From assembly GCA_944472155.2 (NCBI GenBank), contig OX235277.1, positions 27,848,804 through 27,912,803 on the forward strand: 64,000 nucleotides of DNA, in the 5' to 3' direction. The notes beneath the pieces were generated by a model that was not told where the DNA came from, searched no databases, and worked only from the letters and a program-made list of their open reading frames with translations. The stretch is from Trichobilharzia szidati (lineage: Eukaryota; Platyhelminthes; Trematoda; Strigeidida; Schistosomatidae). A program made the position numbers and the translations under genes. Position 1 is the stretch's first letter, and each line of letters starts with the position of its first letter. Below are positions 21,345 to 32,324 of the stretch, one piece after another.

Positions 21345-22275
21345 TATTATTATTAATGTTCCCTTGGGTTCCTAGTACAACATAGGGCTTCAACTACACG
21401 TCTCCACTTGCTTCTGTCTTCTGCTGTACTTTTCACATGCATCCATCTTAATCCATACTGTTTCAACTCCTCTTCACACGATCTCCTCCATGTCACACTT
21501 CGACGTCCCACTCGTCACTTCTCTTTCGGGTTCCACTCGAGCGTTGACCTAACGCGCGATGTCACCCAGCGGCCTCCTCAGTGAGTGTCCAATCCATCTC
21601 CACTTTCTCCTGCATATTTGTTGGGCCATTGGTTCTTGTTTCGTTTCTTCCCATAGTTTCTTGTTGGTGATTCCTTCCGGCGGCCATCTGATCTGCAGTA
21701 TAGAGCCAGCGAAGACAGTTGCTGATGAAGGTGTGCAACTGGCTGTTGGAAATATTCTTTGTCACCTGCCAAGTTTCTGATCCGTACGTATAGAAGAACT
21801 GACTGATTTGACGTTTGTATTGAAAATCCGAATTTGTTGTTGAGTGTTGCTGAGTGACGAAGATTTCCAGATTGGTTTCAGGTTGATGAATGTGTTTCTC
21901 GCCTTCCCGATCGATTCTCGATTTGACATCCTCGTCCGTTCTTGTCTCCTGTAGTTGAGACAATGCTCCCTAGATAAGTGAATGAAGTAACCTCTTTCAA
22001 ATCCCTCCCGCTGATGGTGATTGGCGCTGGATGTTGCTCCTGCTGTTGTTGTTGTTGTTGTTGGTTGGTTGGTTATTTTCATAACCTCCGTCTTGTCTAT
22101 GTTCATCACCTGGAGTCCTGTCTTTGCTGCCAGCCTCTTCGACCAGTTCGTCGGTTTTTGCCTGTAATTCTTCGATTTTGTGTCACATTAGACATAAATC
22201 ATCAGCAAAATCCAGGTCTTCTAAATTTTTCACGTCTGTCCAGGATATCCCTGTCTTCTCGTTTCCCACTGTCTG
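21345..22275 (-). mobile_element. RTE 3' fragment
   Basis: The minus strand reads T-E-V-M-K-I-T-N-Q, Y-L-(G)-x-I-V-S, I-G-K-A-R-N-T-F-I-N-L-K-P-I-W-K and the Y-G-S-E-T-W-Q-V-T-K-N segment. Frames change at 21760 and 21980. The 3' tail is the ATAATAATAAT run near 21345. A run of CAA repeats (22043-22070) codes threonines or cysteines depending on frame. Confidence 0.85.
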
Positions 22276-22679
22276 ATGCATAATCCAAATATAAAATGAC
22301 AAATATAAAATAATGTCATTAAATTAGTCTGTTCACTTACATAAAATGTTGACAATTCTTACTTGTAATCAGTAAAAGTCCAGACAGAATGCAACCGTGA
22401 TCTTGACAAGAAATGTTTACAAGTATAGTAATGACCAAATGAAATGAACTGCGAACAGTTTTAAAGCTGGATGACGTCCAGCGTTCAATTGTTCTCTTCC
22501 TGAAAGCAACATTATCACTTTTGTTTACAACTTTTATGCCCAGTGATTTTGAATTCATCCTAAAAAGTCGATGAAAAGTAGGCTGTTCTCGGAACACCAT
22601 TATTAGATGTTACTTTATTGTTTAGTATTTTGCTAAAAAACAACACAAACAGTGATGGAATTCAGTCTGCACCGAAGAT

Positions 22680-22935
22680 AGGACTAGACGCATTACACTA
22701 GTTACTGACTAGTGTGCAATCAAAAATATCCAATACAGTCCTACAGGAGATCGGTGGCGAGACTGAATAGCTCAGTGGTAACGTCTTTGACTGCGGCACT
22801 GAGTGACGCGGGTTCGAATCTCAGAATGAAAATCAGTTCCTTCAAAGTTGCAGATACGCCTTGCTGATGAGTGCTAACTAGCACGAAACCTAAGTCAATG
22901 GCTTCCTGCCGATTGCCTCCAACCGTCTAATAACA
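22680..22935 (+). repeat. tRNA-derived short element with hammerhead and inverted tail
   Basis: An inverted piece of the tail (22680-22730, cf. 3735-3780) precedes the plus copy. The tRNA-like head has the A box TAGCTCAGTGGTAACG at 22772 and B box GGTTCGAATCTC at 22811. The hammerhead (22853-22905) follows, then the tail CTTCCTGCCGATTGCCTCCA. Confidence 0.75.
22853..22905 (+). ncRNA. Hammerhead ribozyme, complete core
   Basis: Core CTGATGA at 22864-22870; stem II GTGC/GCAC (22871-22874 with 22881-22884) around a TAACTA loop; GAAA at 22885-22888. A 2-bp stem III closes a 4-base loop, and the cleavage triplet GTC cuts after 22896. Stem I is imperfect (GCC/GGC with mismatches next to the core). 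All invariant bases are present. Confidence 0.75.
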
Positions 22936-23025
22936 AACAATATTTCATTATGAAATGATAATCTATCCTTGTGCTTATGTTCTATTTCTGATTAACTAGT
23001 ACCTTATTTGTTTATTATATTCCAG

Positions 23026-23080
23026 TGAGTTTGTGGGTGGAATGTCTTTTGGAATAGCCAGTATACAAAATAAGAAACAT
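23026..23080 (+). CDS. RGS3: RGS3-like gene, exon d (end of C2 domain)
   Basis: A 55-nt exon after tattccag and before gtaagtg. It reads (S)EFVGGMSFGIASIQNKKH and joins exon e to give K-K-H-I-S-G-W-Y-Y-L-L. The 'G-x-M-S-F-G' and 'I-S-G-W-Y-Y-L-L' motifs are a near-signature of the RGS3 C2 domain; this is the strongest single piece of evidence for the orthology. It starts by completing the AG|T serine codon and ends in phase 0. A ribozyme-bearing short element ends about 90 bp upstream of the acceptor. Confidence 0.93.
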
Positions 23081-23644
23081 GTAAGTGTTGTTAATGGTTA
23101 AATTTAATTTAATTTATAACTTTATTTATAAGTGGCTGATCCTGCCTAATTGACAGCTCATAATGACGATTTGAGAGATTGTAACACTCTGGCCGTGACT
23201 GCTATCCCTAGTTTGCAGAATACTTAGAATGCACCAATTCCACTCTTGGAACCACAAAAATTTCAAACAAATTTTCCCCAACTTCTAGTTAATTTTTAAA
23301 TAATATAGTACTTCGGAAACTTTGAGGAAATTAATACGAACAGGGTGATGCTAATCAGTGGAAATATATGTTGTTACATGAAAAAACGTTTACTAAATTT
23401 TTAAATTCTAATATGCAATATTTATGTGGAGCGTTCCAACAAACAACGGGTGTTTTCACCTTCCACGATTACACCTTTGGCTGAACTACCAATCCTCTGT
23501 GTATTTGGTCTCAAATCCATCTTTACTGGGTTATGAAAGTTAGGTAAGGGTTACTTTTGAGGAAAAAATATTCATTTAGAATGAGTTGTGACTCGCGACT
23601 ATCAGGCAATATAAATGTCACCTTATGCAACAAACATAATCAAC

Positions 23645-24260
23645 CAGACTGCCAACAGTAATTTGGTTATTAAGTCGTGACCAGTAGGGTGCAGCAGGTC
23701 GGGTGTGAGGACAAATACTCACCGAAGACATTGGCTAGCGGTCGCGCTATGTCGTGAATTGGCAGAAGTTAGAATTCATGGGCCGTTGGATCGGGTCCCA
23801 GTGGCTAAATGGTCTGAGAGCTCACCTTGTAACCGAAAGGTCCTGGGTTCCAATCCTGACGGTGGGTGCGTACCACTGAGGAGTCCCAAACTGTGACAAA
23901 ACAGCTGTGCAGTACTCCCAGGTTTTCCAATGGTTCTCTAACCAATGTCAGCTCATGATGAAATCCTGTAACCAATTCAGTTTTTGAGCATTCTAAAAAA
24001 TTAGTAACCTGGAAGGATGGAAAAAACGATCACTTAGAAATACTTTTTAGTCTTAGCATTTTCAATAGCACGACATTAGTTTTCAATTGTTGTTTTGCAA
24101 GGATTTCGTCGGTTACAAGTTTGATCGTAAGTTGACATCAGTTACAGAATCATTGGAAAACCAACGAGGACTGGATAGCTGTTTTGTCACAGTTTGAGGC
24201 TATTCACCAGTACTCATCCACCATCGGGATTCGAATCGGATTACAGGATGACGTTGGTGT
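23645..24260 (+). repeat. Hammerhead-family short elements, facing pair
   Basis: A plus copy (23645-23975) has a tRNA-like head (CCCAGTGGCTAAATGGTCTG; B box-like GGGTTCCAATCC) and a hammerhead with intact CTGAGGA. However, G12 is changed to A and the cleavage base to G, so it is dead. A minus partial copy lies at 24105-24255. Confidence 0.7.
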
Positions 24261-24317
24261 AAGTTGGAACTCATGGGTCATAACATTATTGACTATCTAG
24301 TGTCTAATTATCATATC

Positions 24318-24545
24318 TGTTACAGCTCACGAGTCTGATCAGTTCAGTGATAACCTCTCGAGGTTCGATCCCCGGCCGATGCACTCCCTTACCTCGCTAA
24401 ACCAGCAATAGAATTGACAAAGAAGAAAGGTTGGGCATGAGGCTAGCAACCCCATCCTGTAAAAATAACCATCAATGCTACAGAATTTTTAAGCCTCTAG
24501 CTTGAAGCCCCATGTTCCACTAGGAACGTGAAGGAATAGAAGAAA
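24318..24545 (+). repeat. tRNA-derived short element sharing its tail with RTE, best copy
   Basis: Head with A box-like GATCAGTTCAGTGATAAC and B box GAGGTTCGATCCCCGGCC at 24360-24377; a body with GGTTGGGCATGAGGCTAGCAAC; and the 3' end TTGAAGCCCCATGTTCCACT then AGGAAC. That end matches the end of the RTE copy near 59803-59823 (GAAGCCCTATATTCCACTAG then GAACCC). Sharing a 3' end lets a short element borrow the LINE's reverse transcriptase. Confidence 0.75.
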
Positions 24546-25034
24546 GTCTCTGGCAGCATCACTCTGTGATTTGGGTTCAAATCTCTGTGGGGACTTGAGT
24601 TAGCTGCCTAGTTATTACATACTCACCTAGTATATTCAGCTTTCAGAGATTGTTGATACAGCATATATACGTTATAGTGTGTATGTATGTGCGATTGTGT
24701 TTTTCTCTGAACGCATACCAATAAGACTTACTGTCTGACTTTTATTCTCTGCTTCTGTGAATGATCAGTGTACATATTTTCCTCGTTTTTATAGTAAGTT
24801 CCCATCTTATTTAATTTATGAGTAAATTGTATTTTTGTCAGTGGGTATTAAGAAGTCACTGACAAACAAAATTCGCTTCATTTTATTTAAACAAATGTCA
24901 TAGGAGAATTAGCATAACATTAAAAATTTATCTGAAAAGCGGAAACTTGGAAACAAATCATATAAATGTGCTTCATTTTGCAAAACAGCGACACTTTCAA
25001 ATATCAGTATTGAATGAATATTAAGACTGATCGA

Positions 25035-25700
25035 GAAATAAGTTCAATAACACAGCCATTAAGGACCAGTGGGAAGTGTTCGACAGCTGTTTTGATCTTT
25101 TTTTTGGGATTCTTCATCAGTACGCCCCCAGAACCCAGGATTTTCATGTTTCAACGTGAGATAGTAGACCATTCAGTCTCTGGGACAGAATGCGGTGGTC
25201 TACTAATTCTAACTTTTGACAAATCGCGATAAATAACGCAATCATCAATCAATGTCATCGAAAAGTATTTGTCCTCACATTCAACTTGGTGGACCCCAGT
25301 GGTCACAACTTCCCACAAAAATTTTACCAGTGATTAACTACAGGACAAAGTTCCTTGAAGTTCTATTTTGAAGTCCTGACCATCAGTGTCCACCAAGTTG
25401 GGTCTGAGGACAAATAGTCCTCGAAGTCACTGTCTTACGGTAGTGTTATGTATCGCCAGTTGGCAGATGGAAGAAAACATGGGCCAGAAGATCCTGTTCT
25501 AATGGCTGAATGTTATACGAGATTGTGTTTCAATCTGAAAATCTCGGGTTCGGTCCCTGATATAGTCAGAGGTGGCTACCGCTACTGAAGAGTCCCAAAC
25601 AAGGACGAAACAGCTGTTCAGTACTCCTTGTCGGTTTTCAGTGGTTTTATAGATGAATTTAGTTCGTGATCAATCTTAAAATGAATCAAATCTTTGCACG
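25035..25700 (+). repeat. Hammerhead-family short element, inverted pair
   Basis: A minus copy (25035-25330) faces a plus copy (25325-25700). The plus copy's core is intact (CTGAAGA at 25573, then GTCC/GGAC and GAAA), but stem I cannot form (CCGCTA against CAGTAC). Confidence 0.65.
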
Positions 25701-26562
25701 CCAAAACTTTGAAAATTTTATGAAAATTAACCTAAATTTTGGGATGAACTGCTAATAAATCAGTTCGAATAAGAAAACCCATCATTAAGCACTTCTAAAA
25801 ATGTTATCGGCAAAAATATATAGTACAAGCTAGACCTTTCAGTAATTAACTTATTCTATGAGTTTATAGCCATTCAGTTGAAGTAAAGGCTTTGACCGAA
25901 AAGATTAATAATAGGATGAGTTCAACAGAAATCAATGTGGCATTGTAATCCCACTAGATGGAAATTCGAATGTTACATGAAACATAGATCGTGTTAATTT
26001 TGTAAAAATGATTCACTGGTGAATGTCTGTATATGAATAAAACCTTCGGTGTAGTAAGATATCCTGCCTGTAGACTTCTGGTATCTGAAACATAAGTGGA
26101 TTAAATAATGTGAGATAGCCAGCCTTACAAAAAATCAGCAATTCTAAGATATTATAGCCTCATATTTCATGGTAAAAATAAAAACTCCTAAGTCTTGAAG
26201 TAATGACTGTGTCAATGAAGTTTTACAAAATGTTTATCGCTTCAAACTGCAACAGTTTGTAGAGCTTAACAGTAAGGAGAACAGATTGATAACAAATTAA
26301 ATGAGTATGTTTACAGAGAAAGATAAAATCTCTAAATGGTCATACTAAACTGTCTTTAGCAGTTAAGAGCAGCAGTTCCAGACCCTGAGGTTGCTTACCT
26401 TAGTTTTCCTTATCAACATCTACCTACTTTGTTCCAATCTGAATTCAGTTTAAATCATTCTACAAGGAGGGTGAAACTTCATTACGTCTGTTTCAAATAC
26501 CAGTTCATTTTATCTGTGAAGAGTCTCAACCTTACCAACTGATTTTTATGTTGTCTATTTAG

Positions 26563-26769
26563 AGTAAACCTAGAAGGTATTATGCCTCTAACCTAGGTCC
26601 AGATTTTCCTGCAAACCGCCTCCAGTTGCCTACGGTCGATTTTAGAGCGCTCCACGATGGTGAGCCACCTGACTTGGCGACCACATTACACCAACAAGAA
26701 GTACCAGACTCACTATATCACTTACCCCCTCGTGAACAATTAAAACATCTGTTTTACAGTCTGTTATAA
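26563..26769 (+). CDS. Unidentified open reading frame, possible exon
   Basis: Immediately after an AG following a T-rich stretch (tctatttag) there is a 68-codon open frame to TAA. It reads SKPRRYYASNLGPDFPANRL and ends P-P-R-E-Q-L-K-H-L-F-Y-S-L-L. Its base composition is higher in GC and its residues look protein-like rather than random. The preceding codon in frame is TAG, so it needs splicing from upstream to be used. It lies in the host intron between exons d and e. It could be a terminal exon of a nested or alternative transcript, or a remnant of a pseudogene. I do not recognise a family. Confidence 0.4.
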   Translation, partial: SKPRRYYASNLGPDFPANRLQLPTVDFRALHDGEPPDLATTLHQQEVPDSLYHLPPREQLKHLFYSLL

Positions 26770-27180
26770 TGAGATGAATTCTACTCAGTCTATGAAACAG
26801 CTAACATTTCTATCAGCTAAAATATAGGGGAAATCATATCAAAGTATTATGTAACCAGACACTAGGAACAGTATGGAAACGCTCAAAAGATAACCCTTTA
26901 GAATCAGAAAAACTGGAATGCCCAGTTGGGATCTCAATAAGCAACACCATGTACTGAAGTGCTGACCACTGTCAAAGATATATATCACTCCATCCTGACT
27001 TATCATAACTTTGATGGAGCTATAACTTTATAAATTATTATGGAAAGTGCTTTCCACAGTTGTCGTTGTACGCTTTACGTGTTATAAGATACCTTCGAGG
27101 CTAGAATCATTCTAAGTATGATTTACTTTGGTTCATAAGAATTCTACAAAAATATTTTAGGACTCATTTAAGTTTTCGGG

Positions 27181-27585
27181 GGTTAATTGGTGGATGGTGA
27201 CTAGCAGTGGAATCCAGGATAACGCGAATTTCGTCCTATTTGGGACTCGTCATCTGGATGTACCTGCATTTTCCAGTGAGTGATGATGTTCCCATCGAGG
27301 CTCGAACCAAGTGCCCATGGTTCAAACGCCAAAGCGTAATCTACTAGACCACTTGGGCCACGAGAGCCACCTATTGCGTAATGGGTCATATCAATTTAAT
27401 TGAATTTTTTAGATTTTACCATCGATTGATTGGACCGAAGTGCTCGATCTCAGGTTGACATGTCGGCTTCTTGTGCAGATGCTTCGACGATGTCTGGCCA
27501 TGTAATTAGAGGTTAATTGGTGGATGGTGACTAGCAGTGGAATCCAGGATGCGCATTTCGCCCTATTCGGGACTTAGGTTTTAGC
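27181..27585 (-). repeat. Smα-type hammerhead short elements, two in tandem
   Basis: Copy one (about 27181-27400, minus) has an A box-like GTGGCCCAAGTGGTCTAG, B box GGTTCGAGCC, then the Smα hammerhead: GAGTCCCAAATAGGACGAAA with the CTGGATTCCACTGCTAG flank. Copy two (about 27411-27585) carries the tail and a broken ribozyme. In copy one the core is ATGACGA: C3 is replaced by A, which should abolish cleavage. Smα is a known Schistosoma family with active hammerheads. Confidence 0.85.
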
Positions 27586-27699
27586 CAGTGACATGCAGAA
27601 ACCTGAAAAATCAGATAACTCAACCTTCAAAATGTGATTTGCATACAATTCATGTAACTATCTGAATCGGTTGACCGTCTCTCAACATTAAACGTTAGA

Positions 27700-28570
27700 A
27701 TTCAGCCGAAAAATTGACTTGCTTGTACTATGAGATGACGTTTCAAACACAATCTCTTATTGTTTATCGTCATATCATCAGTTATGGACGCACAACTGTG
27801 ATACTTCTTGTTTATAGTTTCTTTCCTTCTTTCCAACTTGTTGTTAGGTGAGTAGAATTCTCCAGATGTCTTGATGGACAAATGTTGAGTCATTCCTATT
27901 GCACTTATTCTCAATTGATCGAATGAATAAATCGTCCATGATCATTCTCTCCCTCCACCCTGTTGGAATACATTTTAAGACTGGCATTTTATCTCATTCT
28001 ATTGTTTGTCTGTGCCCAACTGTATGAAGTGTTATATCCAAGGTATTTTCTAGCTCACGAAGTATGTATGAATAATTAGGAAAATAGTAATAAGGACGAC
28101 TTGAATGACAAACACACGCCGACATATAACTCCAAGAATAAGGAACCTAAAACAACTGTAGATTTTCTAGACAACGAATTAACCTCTAAAACCTTAAATA
28201 GAATTCTTAACAAAGTGGCAACAAGCCCATATACTCTCCCAGAAACAAATGATATCGGCTAAAAAGGATCTGCTAAGACCGTTGAATAAAGTAACTTACT
28301 TCATCTGGCATAAATGGCAATAAATGTGAAATTAAATACATCGGTCAAACTAGTAAGCAGGGTCATTTAGATTAGCGGAGCACAAAGATCAGGCGAAATC
28401 TAGTTTAATCGGCCTTAATTAGATGAAAAGTCTAGGAAGTAGCTCAACCGTAGCACTACAGGCAATAACACACAACCATGCAACAGAATGGCATTAAATG
28501 ATAGTCTTAAAATCTAATTCAAAAGTGTTGAGAGAGAGATCGACAACCAAATACCATTTATTAAGTCATC
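27700..28570. mobile_element. PLE family C: inverted tail then forward GIY-YIG fragment
   Basis: The minus part (27700-27975) holds the C-terminal end and 3' tail, including a hammerhead relic at 27725-27795 (stem II AAACAAT/ATTGTGTTT, GAAAC, GTC; core ATGACGA with C3 to A). The plus part (about 28290-28570) reads K-Y-I-G-Q-T-S-K and L-A-E-H-K-D-Q-A-K, an endonuclease fragment with a stop and frameshift. Confidence 0.7.
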
Positions 28571-28575
28571 TGAGC

Positions 28576-28950
28576 ATATATATATATACATATATATACG
28601 CGCTGTCGTTGGTATTTCTGGACGGGTTGTAGGTGGTGGTCAGTTCAAGAGTGCTTCGAAGTGGTCCGCCCATTGTTTAACCTGTCTTTCTTCCTTGGCA
28701 ATTGGGTTCCCTTGGCTGTCTTTTATAGGTTTCACTTGTGTTGATCTCTTCCAGGATTGAGAATCGGTTATCTGATATGATGTCCTCAGGTCTCTTTTGC
28801 CTGCTGCCTTCTCAGCTTCAGCGGCCAGACTGTTGTAAAATTGTCTTTTGTCCTTCCTGGCACTCTTCTTCACTTCTTTGTCCAGTGCTGTGTAAGTTGA
28901 ACTCAGCGTCTCCTTCTCGGATAACCAGCCATAATGGTAACTAAAGGTGA
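28576..28950 (-). mobile_element. RTE fragment, region before reverse transcriptase
   Basis: The minus strand (28640-28873) reads K-D-K-R-Q-F-Y-N-S-L-A-A-E-A-E and Q-V-K-Q-W-A-D-H-F-E-A-L-L-N. This is the segment between endonuclease and reverse transcriptase of SR2-like RTE elements. It begins beside a TA-rich microsatellite (28576-28600). Confidence 0.8.
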
Positions 28951-29196
28951 CAATATTGTCTTTTATATGCTAGTAGTTAATATCAGTCATGAATCCGCAA
29001 ATGAGTCGAATCATTATCATTATCAAATTTGTACATGAAGAGGAGACACATCAGATCATGTGCCGACTGGTAATCAAGATCCTTCCAAATGCTTGTATTC
29101 ATAATTAGATTATTTGTTATCAAAATTTTGCTCCTTAAATATTCGTACCGGTAATTCCGTTTTTGTTTTTTTTTTGCTTCTGTTAAATATTTTCAG

Positions 29197-29814
29197 ATTT
29201 CAGGTTGGTATTATTTACTGGATGAAAAAATGTACCGGAAAAAGCACCTGAAAACTGCTCTTGATCCTGCTGCCAACAATTTAGAGAATACGCTATGTGC
29301 AAATAATGAGCAGTTGACAGCGCATACATGCCACACAACAAATACACCATCGTCAGAGGTGATATCAGCTAAGCCAACTACACCGACATCAGCATCAGTA
29401 GTATCAGTAGCCGGATCAACAATCAATCAAGAACCAATATGGTGGAACTATTCAAATTATCAACATCCAATGAATAATGAGTTGAACAAAACAGTGTCCA
29501 ACGAATTACATCTTGTAGAAACTTCGGATACTGTTCACACCAACAATAATAATAGTAATAACAATAACAATAATAATAATGGTAATGGTGTTATGAATGA
29601 CAGTTTTTGTAAACAATTACACACCGTTGTAACACCTGCCAACTTCATGATTTATTCACAGAATCTACCGAATACAACGTTGAGCTATCCGCCAGTCATA
29701 AGCTCTGAAATAAATGCGTATTTAAGTCAAATGTCGTCACCACCTGTCTCTACACGTGTGAATATGTCCATACCGAATACTAATAAAGCGCTAAGTAATA
29801 TGCGCATTTTTCAG
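29197..29814 (+). CDS. RGS3: RGS3-like gene, exon e (C2 end and Asn/Ser/Thr-rich linker)
   Basis: A 618-nt exon, phase 0 at both ends, between tattttcag and gtgagg. Its first 22 residues (ISGWYYLLDEKMYRKKHLKT) close the C2 domain; the basic R-K-K-H-L is shared with RGS3. The remaining 180 or so residues are Thr/Ser/Asn-rich and probably disordered, with an Asn run at about 29540-29590 coded by a mix of AAT and AAC. It corresponds in position to the C2-PDZ spacer of RGS3 but is longer. The methionine at 29230 is internal and is not a gene start. A second acceptor 7 bp downstream (atttcag at 29203) would break the frame with exon d. An RTE element follows within 40 bp of the donor. Confidence 0.92.
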
Positions 29815-29844
29815 GTGAGGCATAAGTTTTGAATAATCAATGAT

Positions 29845-30985
29845 TATTATTATTGGTCATTTTATCATTATTATTGTTCCCTTGGGTTCCTAGTGGAATA
29901 TAGGGCTTCAACTGCACGTCTCCACTTGCTTCTGTCTTCTGTTGTACTTTTCACCTGCATCCGTCTTAATCCATACTGTTTCAACTCCTCTTCACATGAT
30001 CTCCTCCATGTCACCCTTGGACGTCCCACTCGCCGCTTCCCTTTCAGGTTCCACTCGAGCAATGGCCTGACGCGCGATGTCACCCAGCGGCCTCCTCAGC
30101 GAGAATCCAATCCATCTCCATTTTCTCCTGCATATTTGTTGGGCCATTGGTTCTTGTTTCGTTTCTTCCCATAGTTTCTTGTTGGTGATTCTTTCCGGTG
30201 GCCGTCTGATCTTCAGCATAGAGCCAGCGAAGACAGTTGTTGATAAAGGTGTGCAACTGACTGTTGGAAATATTCTTTGTGACCCGCCAAGTTTCTGATC
30301 CGTACGTATAGAAGAACTGACTGACTTGACGTTTGTATTGAAAATCCGAATTTGTTGTTGAGTGTTGCTGAGTGACGAAGATTTCCAGATTGGTTTCAGG
30401 TTGATGAATGTGTTTCTCGCCTTCCCGATTCTCGATTTGACATCTTCGTACGTTCCTCCTGTAGTTGAGACGATGCCCCCTAGATAAGTGAATGAAGTAA
30501 CCTCTTTCAAATCCCTCCTGCTGATGGTGATTGGCTCTGGATGTTGCTCCTGTTGTTGTTGGTTGGTTGGTTATTTTCATAACCTCCGTCTTGTCTATGT
30601 TCATCACCTGGAGTCCTGTCTTTGCTGCCAGCCTCTTCGACCAGTTTGTCGGTTTTCGCTTGTAAGTCTTCGATTTTGTGTGACATCAAATATAAATCAT
30701 CCACGAAATCCAGGTCTTCTAGGTTCTTCACGTCTGTCCAGGATATCCCTGTCTTCTCGTTTCCCACTGTCTGACGCATAGTCCAGTCCATCACAACTAG
30801 GAATATCTTTGGTTATAATAAGCACCCTGGTCTGACTCCTGTGTTTACTCCAAACGCCTCGCTGAGTTTTCTGTTGTGGATTACTTGACATGTGCCGTTG
30901 TCATACATCTGTTGAATAAGGTTGATGAATATTTGGGGTACGCCGTAGTACTCCAGTAGTTTCCAAATTACTTCGCGGAAACTAC
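29845..30985 (-). mobile_element. RTE 3' half, best-preserved copy here
   Basis: The minus strand reads L-D-F-V-D-D-L-Y-L-M-S-H (reverse transcriptase F/Y-x-D-D box, near 30700), then T-E-V-M-K-I-T-N-Q, Y-L-G-G-I-V-S-T-T-G-G and I-G-K-A-R-N-T-F-I-N-L-K. The C-terminal part at 29871-30083 reads G-K-R-R-V-G-R-P-R-V-T-W-R-R. Two or three frameshifts separate the blocks. It is truncated at 30985. The tail is an ATT repeat next to host exon e. Confidence 0.88.
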
Positions 30986-31194
30986 TCGAGATCTTCGAAA
31001 CTACTACTCAGAAATCCCAATTAATTGATAATAAACCTGGGAAAGTGTTCTGTTCGGAACACAAGGAAGTTTTTAAAAAATGGCTACCTGAAAGCCATAT
31101 GATAACGACTGTTATTTTTAGTGGTGAATTATTTAAGTAGGGTGATTATATGGCATAGTCCTTTTTTGAGGTAGTGTGACCTGCTTTATTCGGT

Positions 31195-32115
31195 GGGTAA
31201 TAATAATAATAATGATTTACTTTATTCCAAAACAGTACCTGGGATACAGAATGGAATTTTTAGCATTAATCACAATATTGCATCTATTTTCCTCAAATTA
31301 TAAATAAAATTAATCACACAGAAAAATTTGCACATTTACAATAGGGGTAATGTCAAAAACATGCAGCATATAAAATGGAAATAATAATAATGATAACAGC
31401 TAAGGTAATAATAATAATGCAAGTGAAAATTGCCGTGGGCTTGTTTCACACAGTATTGCCGATGTGGTATAGAAATCCTAGCATGTTTAAAACTATTGAA
31501 TATAATGTTCTCTTTACATTATATGGTGAGAGGAAAAACAAAGATTACAGCAGTCATAGAGATAAGTTGGTGTTTGCACTTATGAAAGTAAAAACAAAGA
31601 AGCAACAGGACCATAAATTTAATAGAAATAATAGAAGTAAAACTTGAAGGTATATGAGGATGGATGGATGGAGGAAACTGTTTATTTACCAGATGAAAAA
31701 AGGTTAGTCAATTCTTGCCTGACGCTATTTTCATCACATAAAATACATGCCAAGTATGGTATCATAGAATTTTTATACTTAGACATGCGAGCATACAGTT
31801 TTCTGAAGTTACTCCTTGTTCTACCTGAGGAGATGCAAGGTGAAAGCTGAGAGTGAAGTGGATGCTCCAAGTCAGACAAAATCCCTTTAGCAAATTTACT
31901 GCACGAAGTCAAGTGCCTATCAACAACGACGTAAACTATGTGGTTGTATTTCAATAAATAGGCCAAACATGCTAGCAGGATTTCATGAAAATCCGAAAAT
32001 AGACGTTTAACTGAATCCTTTAATCCGTTAGATTGCGCAGATGTCAGTATCACGCAACATTTCCTGATTGTATTGCAGTAAATGTCGCGCAGTTCTAGAA
32101 TATTATACCACCAAT
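31195..32115 (-). mobile_element. CR1-like non-LTR retrotransposon, 3' end
   Basis: Minus-strand frame 31682-32110 ends with S-Q-L-S-P-C-I-S-S-G-R-T-R-S-N-F-R-K-L and N-S-M-I-P-Y-L-A. This is the characteristic C-terminal tail of CR1/jockey-group elements after the reverse transcriptase. It is followed by 460 bp of untranslated tail ending in a TAA/ATT repeat (31198-31215). The reverse transcriptase domain is missing. Confidence 0.7.
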
Positions 32116-32324
32116 ATTATGTACTGCAGTGAAGATTTCTTAATGCAAAATTTCATTTGAAAAGCATGTAAAACGTATAAATTCTCACTAAACCATCATA
32201 GTAATGGACTACGATGGCTCGATTAGTGGCGATATCCGATGAAGTCATTCATTCAAGCAACTTGCACCATTAAGTGTCTTTCAAGTCTGAAGATCAATTA
32301 AACGAGCCAAAACATTTACACTTT

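Noticed and set aside
21978..22283. Cysteine-rich plus-strand peptide
   Set aside because: It is the antisense of an RTE copy crossing a TGT/ACA repeat.
22765..22830. True tRNA gene
   Set aside because: A and B boxes are present but no complete acceptor stem; the head belongs to a dispersed short element. The same applies to 16025, 18299 and 43330.
29230..29832. Stand-alone 200-residue protein starting at the methionine at 29230
   Set aside because: The frame is open upstream to an acceptor at 29197 and is the inside of host exon e; the last residues past 29814 are intronic.
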